Assembly (NCBI RefSeq): GCF_041146795.1
Contig: NC_135183.1
Location: forward strand, 11,760,840 to 11,824,839
Reading direction: 5' to 3'
DNA: 64,000 bases
Origin: Maylandia zebra
Taxonomy: Eukaryota; Chordata; Actinopteri; Cichliformes; Cichlidae
In this document: positions 23,713-34,000 of the stretch, in pieces
Position numbering within the stretch: the first letter of the stretch is position 1
Layout: every line of letters starts with the position of its first letter
Notes under the pieces: model-generated
Told to the model about the DNA's origin: nothing
Databases searched by the model: none
What the model saw: the letters and a program-made list of their open reading frames with translations, nothing else
Program-made: the position numbers and the translations under genes

Positions 23713-25658
23713 TCAAACCCTCAAAATTTTGTATAGGCCATCTCTGTCATCTAAGGTACAGTCATTATCCTCCCAATAGGTGTAATCAGATGCAGAGGCC
23801 TGCTCTTGTATAAAGTTTAAATCAACATTTGTTTCTAAATAGTCTGGGAGTGTAACAAGTGGCAACTGTAGGGGCACAGATAATACTTCCTGTGGAGGTG
23901 GGAGTTGTGGTGCAGCTGCAGCCTTGGCTGTCACGTCTGCTAAGGCATTACCTGTTGCTTCGTCTGTGTCAGCTGTACTGTGTCCTTTCGTTTTAACAAC
24001 TGCAACGGCCGATGGTAGCTGTATAGCCTGAAAAAGTCTCTGCACAAGATCAGAATTAGCAATCGGTTTTCCATCAGCAGATCTAAATCCTCTTTGTCTC
24101 CACAATGTGCCAAAGTCATGTACGACGCCAAACGCATAGCGGCTGTCTGTGTAAATTGTCACACGCCTATCCACATGGAGCTCACAGGCGCGTATTAAAG
24201 CCATGAGCTCTGCTTTTTGTGCTGAGTGAAATGGTAATGAGTGAGCCTCTAGTATGATGTCAGGCAATGTTACCACTGAATAGCCACAAAGAAATGAGTT
24301 GTCATTCGGCCTTGAACAGGACCCGTCCACATAAACCGTGGCTGAGTCTGGGATAGGTGTTTGTTCTAAATCTGGACGTGGTGCTGTGGATTCCTGTATA
24401 CGTGTCATGCAGTCATGATCGTCAAGCCTGTCTGAGCCATCCTGTCGGTCAGAAGAACACAGCATATGGATCAATAAATGTGCTGGCGAATTGGGTGTGC
24501 TGCTCGCTTTTATGGTGAGGTTTGCTGTGGAGGTCAGTGTAGCTTCATAACCTGAGCGACGTTGTGCAGTCATATGTTGTGTAGTTATGTTTGCTAGAAT
24601 GGTCGTGACCTGGTGATTGGTGTGTAGAATAGTGTCATGTGAGAGTGTGAGCTTCTCGCAGTCCCTTATATGATAGAGCAAACTGCTACCGCCCTCAGGC
24701 AGGCCGGCATCCCCTGAACAATCCACAGGCAGCACCTTTGAGTGGCGGAGGTCAGCACTCCCTTTAATTGAAAGAGGCAGTCATTTCTGTGGACCACAGT
24801 ATTCGAGGAGGCTTGTCTTTTTTACAACAGTCACGCAGAATGTGGTCATGAAAAGAACAGTCTGGTATCCACTGTCTGCAATAGTTCACCATGCCTAAGA
24901 AGGACAACATTTCCTTCTGTGTAGTGGGCCGAGGGACGGAGGTCACAGCTTTGACCCTGTCTGTAGTCATGGAACGTTTTCCGTGAGACAGTGTGAATCC
25001 CAAATATTGAACAGAAGTCTGACAGTACTGCATTTTCTTTGCTGATGCTTTGTGGCCAGTCTGTTGGAGGTGCTGGAGAAGCATGTGTGTAGCAGTTTGA
25101 CATAGTTCCTCACTCGGAGCACAGAGGAGGAGGTCATCCAGTACAGCCCTCCGGAGGAGTGAAGCTGTCCAGGGTAGCACGGACCACCATTGAGAAAGCC
25201 GCAGGGCTGTCTATCATGCCTTGGGGCAAACGAGTCCAAGTGTACTGCTTATTTCTATGTGTGAATGCAAATAACGGCTGTGTGTCTTCATGCACAGGTA
25301 CTGAGAAAAAGGCGGAACACAGGTCCACCACGGTAAAATGTATAGCTGTGGATGGAATAGATGTCAATATGCTGGGAACGTCTGAGAGGTGGCAGAGGCA
25401 TAATGACTGCATTAATTTGCCTTAAGTCTTGTATGAAACGCCATACGCCAGGTTTGTTAGGCTTTGGCACAGGATTGACAGGAGTGTGGGCTTTATTACT
25501 CCTATAGTCAATAAATCTCCTATGATGACATCTAGAGCTGCGGCTTTTTCGGTGGAAATGGGATATTGCTTGACATATACTGGCTTGTTGCATTTCATGA
25601 GCTGTGCGTGATGAGGTGTAAAGTCAATATAAGGTAGGTTAGATCTATGTGTCGACAT
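23713..25658 (-). mobile_element. Retroviral fossil: pol region (RT and RNase H)
   Basis: The RT side (24764-25658) shows stretches such as PVPKPNKPGVWRFIQDLR and FSVPVHEDTQPLFAFTH. The RNase H side (23713-24735) shows a YVDGSCSR motif, the AELMALIRACEL helix and YTDSRYAFGVVHDFG, all typical of retroviral RNase H. Broken; described as a fossil. Confidence 0.85.
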
Positions 25659-25972
25659 GGTTTAGTTATGTCGTAACCTATGTCTGAGTTATGTGACAAA
25701 ACCACTGTTTGACCTTCACTTGTGTGAGCAGTTATCATGTTGTTGAACAGTGTGAGAGAAACAAAAGTGTGGCTTGTTGTATTTGTACACGTTTTTTTGG
25801 CACAGTGTGTGACGTGGAATACCAGAAAAAGGATGTTGAGTTCATTCTCTGCTGAGGCGTCCAGCTGACACAGAGGCTGTTCCTTCTCCATGGTGCATAA
25901 GGCAGAGAAAACATAAGCTGTTATCAGTGTCAGCAAACATTTCACACTTTGTGTTAAATGAAATACACAAAT

Positions 25973-26576
25973 TCATTTTTGCTCTGGGTGTCTGCGGCTG
26001 CTGGAAAACTGAGCTAAATTTGCACCTCTAGCTTGTCTACCTTGTGGATTGTAAGGCTGCTTAGATGTGGAGCCATTATTGCGTGCTCCTTGTGGTTGCC
26101 AGTTACCTTGACTGGAAGAGCTCTGCTGACGCCTAGTGGCAGGAACTGGTCCTGTGTTTTGTGGTTGAGACCTATGTGCTGCTGATTTGCATTCCCTCCT
26201 CCAGTGTCCTATTTTTCCACAATAAAAACATACGTCTCTACTCTTATCTTTCCGTCCTCTGAAACTTCCTTGCTGTGCTGGAGCGGATGATCCTGCATAC
26301 ATTCGTTTTTTCACTTTCCTCTGAGCCTTCAACATCAAAATTCAGCATTATCTTAACACTTTTAGCTTTCGTGGTAGTATCTGCACTGGCCTTCAGTTTT
26401 ACTGACCTGTTTTCTGGCGATAATCGTTCGGGATAGGGCTCCGGAAATAAATTAGAATGCATTGAACTTACAGTTCTTAAGTTGTAAACAAAGTCAGTCA
26501 CGTAAGTACTTCCGCATGTTCTGGATACGTAATCATGGAAGTCTTCACCGATTCGCGGACGTAGGTTACACGTCAC
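25973..26576 (-). mobile_element. Retroviral fossil: gag end with zinc knuckle
   Basis: Basic region with a single CCHC knuckle (CFYCGKIGHWRREC) in a glutamine- and arginine-rich context, as in a retroviral nucleocapsid. It lies between the primer-binding side and pol, as expected on the minus strand. Confidence 0.75.
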
Positions 26577-27066
26577 CGGAAGTGAGAGTTGTACTGAGCC
26601 GTTATTTGAGACTCTATTTTTTTTTTTTTTTTTTTTGGTTTTACAGTTAATTTCGATTTTTTTTCTCGGACCTGTCTGAGTTTTTTGAATTATTCTTACC
26701 CATGTTCAGTGATTTCCAGAGGGGTTTACACGCTTTGAAGGATTTATGTTAGTATTTTGCTGTGGCACAGCTGAGGTTACTTTAAATTTATTGCTAGCAA
26801 TTTTTGTTTGGGTGAGCAACTTCTCACTTAACGAGCAGCTTCTCGCAATACAACAGGCAACTTCCTGTGTCTTTCTGCTTTTAATTTACTTTATTCGGGG
26901 ACTAAGGAAGTCGTCAGTGTATCTCTCTGGATCACTAAGTGAAACTTCGTCAGCATATCCCGTTTCTTTTATAGATCGATCACTGAGAGAGGTATAATAC
27001 GGTCTTATATAAATATTAAAGACGTGTATTTACCTTCGTCAGCCGATCCCACTTCTGACACCAAAT

Positions 27067-27757
27067 TGAAAGAAATCTCCGTCCCGGGTTCATCCGTGGA
27101 TTGGGTTTCCTCCGAGGCGTGATCACCAATAAGCAGAGTTTTGTCCTTTCCTTATAAGATTCCTAATTATTCAAAGTAACGCTCAAGTATGCCGTTCAGC
27201 GGGTTAGTTACAGCGCCGGGAGCAGTTAGGAGAACAAAGTGATACATAGACTGTTTCAGGTTGCTCTCCCACAATCAACTCAAAGGTTTATTCAGTACAA
27301 CAGTTTATATAGAGGAAAAAAAAGGTTCGTGTGTCAGCAGATTCTCAGTTCAAACCGGTACAGACCAAATAAGGAAACGTCTTCCTGCCTTCTGAGCAAA
27401 GAAGTATCCTTTGTGTAGTTTATCAGTTCAGCTACAATTTATGATCATTCCAGCAAAATACACTCCTAGACATAGAATACAGAGTTCTTTCATTAGTGAA
27501 TTCTGAAACAAACCACCTGGCCTTTAACAAGCTCTTTTCTAGGAGATAAAGAAGGGAGGATGGGAGTAAAGAAGTGATCTCTGTGGTGTTTTCGACCTTG
27601 AGGTACCATCCTGTGATTCTTACACATTAATTCTTGGGTCACAGAGAAAGAGAAAAACAACTAGTAAATGGGCCTTATTGAGTAACAGTTTTCCTGTATA
27701 ATATCACTATAAAACAATATCCTGTAAATGCTACCATGGTATCAAAATATCACAACA
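27067..27757 (-). repeat. 5' LTR of the retroviral fossil
   Basis: 691 bp and almost identical to 19276-19957. On its internal side, after a 3-base spacer, lies an 18-base match to a tRNA-Leu-type primer-binding site (TGGTGTCAGAAGTGGGAT on the minus strand). Confidence 0.93.
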
Positions 27758-28176
27758 ATTACTACTCTAAAATATGAATTACATCTGTAATAATCACATA
27801 CATGTAATAGAATGTTAATAGTAGGCTACATTTCCCTTTTTTAGGAAATGACCTGTATGTATCTGTGTGAAATCAATAACAGGATCAAGTGCTGCATTAT
27901 CTTCAGTTACATTGATGTTATTTATTTATGGTGAAACAGTGGTGGAATATCGCTGTTGCTTTCGTATAAATGAAGCGGACATACCTGCGTGGCCGCGATC
28001 TAATCCTGTTTACATAAAGTAAACCTGCTCCCGAGCAGGTTTACGCTTACGGCTCTATTGCTATGGCAGCAAGTCCCGGATGAGCTTCGGGGAACCGAAC
28101 GATCCAAGATGACGCGAAATCGTCAACAATCTAATCCAGCTAACTTACTTAGCGAGGCACGAAGAACGGGCCCCTG

Positions 28177-28695
28177 GTGTCCCACACAACAACTCAATGT
28201 CCACTATGTGAAGGAGCCAAACACATGCCTTCTCCTCTCGTTAATTGAGATAAACTGTTGGCATGTTTGTTTTACATCTATACTGTCCAGTCTCTCCTGG
28301 TGGACATACAGCAGAATTGTTTAATCTCATTTGAGTCATTGTTGACCACGTTAGACATATAATTTTAACAGCCTCTGTAAACTAATATCCTGGCTTGCTC
28401 GAGGCTGCTGTTTTCTCTGACAGTTTCGATCAAAATTAGAAATGCTGCTCTGAGACTGAGATAACTAATAGTGCTCCCTGTTGTGCAGTTAGTTTCCAAA
28501 ACACGTTATTCATGGTTACATACAGTTTTAGACTGATGTGGGCCAAAGCCTAGCATAGCCTGTAACGTTATTATGACGGACACATTTTTTGAGTGAACTT
28601 GGCTTTAAGTGACTTACAGGTTTCTTTGAAAAATACTTTCTTATATCCAGGTTCTTCCTTTGTGCTGCCATCCTCCCTTGCAGGTCCTCGCAGTT
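28177..28695. other. Outer-element segment between the Harbinger copies
   Basis: About 520 bp of AT-rich sequence between the target repeats of Harbinger copies A and B. By the nesting model it belongs to the outer GGGCGTAGATTTGG-ended element, together with 17580-18130 and 30542-30796. No gene seen. Confidence 0.5.
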
Positions 28696-28698
28696 CAG

Positions 28699-29274
28699 GG
28701 GTCTGTTCTTCGTACCTCGCTAAGTAAGTTAGCTGGATTTGATTGTTGACGATTTCGCGTGAGCTTGGATCGTTCGGTTCTCCGAAGCTCATCCGGGACT
28801 TGCTGTCATAGCAACAGATCCGTAAGCGTAAACCTGCTCGGGAGCAGGCTTACTTTATGTAAACAGGATTAGATCGCGGCCACGCAGGTATGTCCGCTTA
28901 ATTTATACGAAAGCAACAGCGATATTCCACCACTGTTTTACCATAAATAAATATTATCAATGTAACTAAAGATAATGCAGTACTTGGGGTCCATTCTTCG
29001 TACCTCGCTAAGTAAGTTAGCTGGATTTGATTGTTGACGATTTCATGTGATCTTGGATCGTTCGGTTCCCCGAAGCTCATACGGGACTTGCTGTCATAGC
29101 AACAGATCCGTAAGCGTAAACCTGCTCGGGAGCAGGCTTACTTTATGTAAACAAGATTAGATCGCGGCCACTCAGGTATGTCCGCTTCATTTATACGAAA
29201 GCAACAGCGATATTTTGCCACTGTTTTACCATCAATAAATATTATCAATGTAACTAAAGATAATGCAGTACTTG
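28699..29274. repeat. Tandem duplication of a Harbinger end, 2 x 288 bp
   Basis: Units 28699-28986 and 28987-29274 have equal length and differ at few positions. Each begins with the terminal inverted repeat (gggtctgttcttcg or gggtccattcttcg) and ends in atgcagtacttg. The element therefore has two left ends in a row. Confidence 0.9.
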
Positions 29275-29451
29275 ATCCTTTCATTGATTTCATACAGATA
29301 CATACAGGTCATTTCCTAAAAAAAGGGAAATGTACTATTAATCATTCTATTTCATGTATTTGATTATTTCAGATGTAATTCATATTTTAGAGTAGTAATA
29401 GTAAATTACTTAATGTAATCAAGATGAGAGACCACGGCTATAAAAGCGAAG

Positions 29452-29721
29452 GTGGATTTGGGAAGTCTGTCGCAGCCATGTCCTGTCTGTATCCGCGAGC
29501 CACCCATTGCGGAAGGTGCGAGATTGATAAGGAGAGTTTTCAGAATTCAGCGTATATTGCGGGATAGACAGGATCCTTTAGCTCAGCGCGACAGTGTGCT
29601 CATAGAGAGATATCGATTTTCCCGTGAGGGTATTATTTACTTAACCAGCTTGTTGACGAGGGGGTGCAGGACCACCACCTGTCTTTTTTTTGCTCTGCCC
29701 TTTTCTTGGTTGCTGTTATAA
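29452..29721 (+). pseudogene. HARBI1-type transposase, N-terminal part (copy B)
   Basis: Same truncated transposase as in copy A: MDLGSLSQPCPVCIREPP, RILRDRQDPLAQRDSVLIER, YRFSREGIIYLTSLL, then an unrelated short ending. The N-terminal Harbinger signature is present and the DDE catalytic domain is missing. A shared truncation means both copies descend from one non-autonomous source. Confidence 0.8.
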
Positions 29722-29924
29722 ACAAACAGATTACTTCAGGGTCTCTTTTCAAGAGACTAAAAGCAATATAAGTGATAAATATTACCATTCTGTAGAATAT
29801 TCTTATATTTCACTTTTACTTGTTCCCATGTTCTAGTGGGTCCTGTTGTGGCTCTGATGTGAAAGAGGATATAATGTAACATAATATAATGTGATATAAT
29901 GTAATATAATATAATAAATTTACC

Positions 29925-30120
29925 CTACCGCCTACTGGTGTTGGCCAGAGGGGCCGATGGCGCGATATGGCAGCCTGGCTTCTGTCAGCCTGCCCCAGGG
30001 CAGCTGTGGCAACAACCGTAGCTGCTTCCACCAGTGTGTCAATGTGAGAGTGAATGAATAGTGGCATTGTAAAGCGCTTTGGGTGCCTTGAAAAGCACTA
30101 TATAAATCCAATCCATTATT
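29925..30120 (-). repeat. Dispersed repeat inside Harbinger copy B
   Basis: Reverse-orientation counterpart of 18532-18740, ending in (ATT)n at 30114-30142. It occupies the same place in the element as in copy A. Confidence 0.6.
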
Positions 30121-30152
30121 ATTATTATTATTATTATTATTAAATTACTTAC

Positions 30153-30313
30153 GAGTTTAATTTGTCAGCAACTTTCTGCCAGCCCTCTCTCCTTGCTTTT
30201 GCAGCCTTTGCAGTGTTCCCTTGCGTTTTAATTAAACTCTGAAACTCCTGAAATCCCTCAATCAAGAGTTCTTGCTCTGCTGCCGAAAAATACTGAGCGC
30301 GCTCCTTCGACAT
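30153..30313 (-). CDS. Harbinger Myb/MADF-like protein, first exon (copy B)
   Basis: An open 161-bp exon encoding MSKERAQYFSAAEQELLIEG, then FQEFQSLIKTQGNTAKAAKA and RREGWQKVADKLN, ending at a splice donor (CTC|GTAAGT on the minus strand). This is the N-terminal DNA-binding helix region of the Myb/MADF-like accessory protein of PIF/Harbinger elements. It starts about 225 bp inside the right end. Later exons were not found. Unlike copy A, its frame is intact here. Confidence 0.7.
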
Positions 30314-31020
30314 TTTCGCCGACCAATCAAAGGGTTGCCGATCAATGTTTCTACTATCGATGCGTAGCCCCTGTTACGACACCCAGTGATCTCACATTAC
30401 TTCATCCAGCTATACTAATCGTCAACAACAGGTGTGTTCGGAGAACCGGAATAGCGAGCTCAAAGTTAGCGCGATGATTTGATCTTGGATGTGTCATTTG
30501 ATCTTGGATGTAGTAAGCGAGGTACGAAGAACGGACCCCAGGTTTGCTGTTGCTAAAACTAAACAGAGCTCCCTTAAAGGCACAGCCAATCACATTGGCC
30601 ATATTTGTTACATGATGTAGGACTACAGTGGAGAATGTAATTTAACTCTTTCTCCCACTTTGACAGATCTTTTTTTTTCTTTCTTTTTATGTGTTTTTCT
30701 TTTACTTGAAGAGATCAAATTATTGGTGGGTAAAATTCAATAATCGCTGGATATTGGTGGGGACATGTCCCTTCCGTCCATGCCAAATCTACGCCCTTGG
30801 TCTGTTAAGTTCAGTGTCTTGTCTGGTTCTCTGTGTCTGTAAGTTTCCTGTTTTATTCTGAAGGTCTCTGTCTGATGTGAGTGTGTTCAGTTTACGTTTC
30901 CCCTGTCTCGTCAGCTCTGTCATTACTGTCATTATTGAGAACCCACAGCTAGAGAAAAGGCACATAGCTCAAAGAAAGAACTGGTGTCTACGCAAAACAC
31001 AAAACTCAGCTAAGAGCCTA

Positions 31021-34000
31021 CACTGAAAAAAAAAGTTATTTCAATTTACTTGATTTTATTGTGTACATCGGTCCCACATAATATGAACAAGTATGACTGA
31101 CTTAATTTTCCACTTTCCCTCAAGTAATTAATGCTTGTCAAATCAAAGTATTTTATTTACATTAGATTACTTAAAAAAATCATGTTTGATGTACTAATAT
31201 TAATCGGTTATCTTAACATCAATGTATTGCATAATGTCAATATATTTTAATGTTTAACACCAACTTATTTTTATTTGCCAGTCGTACGCAATGATATTAT
31301 GTAATGTAAACACATTGCAATTATGTTCCTGCAACACAACTTATGGCTTTAAATCCTACTTAATTTTTTCAATTGAAATATTAACTGATCATTATTGACA
31401 AAAAAAAGGCAAAGACTGTGAGTGCTACTGAACAATTCACCTTTATTAAACTGTAACAGCAGTGAAAGCAGCAATTCTGCCATGAACAAATCCAAAATCA
31501 CATCCATATAAACTTGTTAACACATTTTTAAATAGAGCCTGCAGAAATAACTAAAAGAAAAAGTTAGTTTGAGAATATATTTGCAAATATATCACAAAAA
31601 ACTGACCTCAGCAGCAAATAAAAGAAAGTGCTTATAGATGATCCTGTCATCTCTTACATATAACATTTGAATTAATTACACAATTGAAAATGTAAACTAA
31701 ATTAAGACTACCTGAAAAAAACACGCTTTTATGAGTAAACAGATTTACAAAATATAACTTGTGTATTATTTGACAACAGTTTCAGCTTCTGTACAAGTAT
31801 TTATCTGTGCAAGATTTCAACTAAGTTGAGCCTTAAATGACATTGTTACATAACTAATACCAAACACCTACATGAATTTTAATCTTCATTTTAAACATGT
31901 AAGCAGGACATTAAGGTTGACTTAGAACATATTGCTAAAAATCGTCAGTAAAAATTTCTTAGAACATGATACCAAAAGGAAGAATCATCCTGCATTGCAG
32001 TCACATGAGGGGAAAGCAATGAAAACATAAGCAGTATAACGTTACTGAACACAAAATGAAAAACTGCAAAGAATTGCAGAAGTGCAGTCTTTGACTTCTC
32101 AATGAAACAGATGGTTTTTGAAAGCAAGAACTTTAGAGAGTTTAGCTCCATCCAGTTCCATGAAAACCTTCTGGAAAACGTCAAAGTTGTAGCGCAGGTC
32201 CGCAGGGTAAGCAAGGTTTAATGCATACATGAGTCCAAATAGCATTATCACAGCAAATGCTACATTATCCAAAGTCTTCGCCACCCTGATGCCTGCAAGG
32301 ACAACTCTTGTTCATCTGCTGAAGCTTGCTCTTTAAGAAGATAAATTCAAACAGTGGTGTCTTCAACAGTCTCACTGATGGCACGTTCTTCGATGCCCTG
32401 TAAAAAAGAAGCCACGTTAGTCATTTCATGCCAAGTAAGTAATATGACAAACTGTGGAAAGTCTGAAAAAAAAGAAGAAAAAAAAAGACAAGTACATACC
32501 ACATACTCCCGGATAAGCATGCCAGCGTCTTCACCCATGTAGATACACACTCCCTTGACAGACGCAGCATCAACATCTTTGCACTGAAATGAAATGTATG
32601 TAATTAGCATCTTCATTCAGCCCTTGTCCTTCATTTAAGTTTTAATAGTGTACTTTACATGAATGTTTTTAAAGTAAAGGCACACAAATTAATAATAGGT
32701 TTACTGGCAATTAATAATAAGTTGACAAAGTGAAGGTTAAAAAAACAAGCAGATGTAAAAATACAATATGAGAGAATTTATCATGGGAAAACATTTGAAA
32801 TTCAGGCTTTATCACTTACATTATCCATTTATGCCACAATTCTTTTCAGTATTAGTCCAAGCTCTCCTCTTCTGTTGACCAACTTCACCAGGTTGTCCAA
32901 GTGGAGATCCAGCTGAGCCAGGAACTTTGTTTGAGGGGGGATGGTGGCAATTCTCTTAAACTCAGTGTTGATCTGAAAACATGAGCACAGAGGAATGAGC
33001 TTCAAAGGTTTACTACCTGGAAGAAGGCTGCAATCACTCATACTGAAGAAATGGGCTGTCAAATAACAACTGTGCCTTAACCATTTTAGGCTAATACCAC
33101 AAGAACACCGTGTATGAGGCAAACCTTACCTCATGGAAATCAAATAGATCAGGCCATCTTGCCATGAAAGCCTCCACCATTGGTGCATCATGGACAACTT
33201 CATGTCTTCTGTATGAAAAAGTCTTTTCCATCTTGAGTTTCACCAACTCTGTTACTCTTTTTTTATGTCCATGTGGTGGGCTTTGGCATGTCAATAGCTT
33301 TAAGAGTCCCTTTGTCTGCTACTTCTGAAACTGAGATGAGGTTAAGAAACTCATTCCCAAACAAGGAATCCATAAACTGAAGTCTGAAACTGCCCTGAAG
33401 ACAACACTGTCTCTTGACTTCAACGATGAGATCCTCAGTTGATTCAGGCGCTCCATTAGAGAGTGAGCCAAAACAGTCTTTAGGACCATAGGACTGTAGG
33501 CAAAAAAGAATGACATATTCAGAAAGAATCCTTTCAGTTTAGTTTTCATAAAGCTATCCATACCCAATAGTCAAAGTTATAAAGATCAGACATAAAAAAG
33601 AAGAATTTATCTAATGAAATACATGCGACTGAACCTATTACACTTATATGAACACCTTTTATTTCTATATGCCTTTTTAAAGTCACAATGTGGACTGATC
33701 CAATCTCATAGACAACCAATGGATAAGTTTCAAGGAGTTCACAGAGTGAAATGAGAGTGGATATTCTTGATGATACTGGGTTGAGCTCAAAAGCTCTGTC
33801 GTGCTCTCTGTACCAGCCACCAAGCTCTCTGACAATGTAGAATATGCTGTGGTACAATGCAGATATGGTTTTTCAGTATTCTGGCAATCCACCTGCTGCC
33901 CTTTGGGCCAGTACCATTCCATTTCTATAAGTTATGCCCTTTAATGTCACACACTGTGCAAGGTTGACCTCTAGAATGTCAGGGAATATGTACCTAATGA

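Larger units (their letters stand above)
19276..27757 (-). mobile_element. Endogenous retrovirus fossil, two LTRs, minus strand
   Basis: Bounded by near-identical LTRs, with the 5-bp target duplication ATTAC at 19271-19275 and 27758-27762. A tRNA-Leu-like primer-binding site lies at about 27046-27063 and a polypurine tract at 19958-19970. Parts recognised in order on the minus strand are a nucleocapsid zinc knuckle, reverse transcriptase, RNase H and envelope. It is broken, with several breaks, and I cannot recognise all expected parts. The LTRs differ at only a handful of places, so the insertion is young. It sits inside Harbinger copy A and itself holds a hAT element at 21719-23108. Confidence 0.9.
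18131..28173. mobile_element. PIF/Harbinger element, copy A (split by a retroviral fossil)
   Basis: Terminal inverted repeats start GGGCCCGTTCTTCGT on the left and GGGCCCGTTCTTCGTGCCTC from the right. The 3-bp target repeat CTG lies at 18128-18130 and 28174-28176. Without the inserted fossil and its 5-bp duplication the element is 1556 bp, almost the same as copy B. It carries relics of both Harbinger genes: a Myb/MADF-like DNA-binding protein exon on the plus strand and a HARBI1-type transposase start on the minus strand. It lies in inverted orientation to copy B. Confidence 0.85.
28699..30538. mobile_element. PIF/Harbinger element, copy B, with duplicated end
   Basis: Tips GGGTCTGTTCTTCGTACCTC and, inward from the right, GGGTCCGTTCTTCGTACCTC, with the 3-bp target repeat CAG at 28696-28698 and 30539-30541. 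It is in inverted orientation to copy A. The left 288 bp occur twice in tandem (28699-28986 and 28987-29274). Without the extra unit the element is 1552 bp. At 29372-29430 it keeps the uninterrupted form of the site where copy A received the retroviral fossil. Confidence 0.9.
12772..30796. mobile_element. Outer terminal-repeat element hosting the nest
   Basis: The extreme ends are the exact inverted repeat GGGCGTAGATTTGG (12772-12785) and CCAAATCTACGCCC (30783-30796). Without later insertions the element would consist of 12772-12785, about 17580-18130, 28177-28695 and 30542-30796, roughly 1.3 kb, with no recognised gene. After the left end is continued across the LINE, both ends read GGGCGTAGATTTGGCAT and soon GGGGACGG or GGACGG. 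A flanking 6-bp repeat, GTCTGT, is a weak target-site candidate. The family is unknown. Confidence 0.5.
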
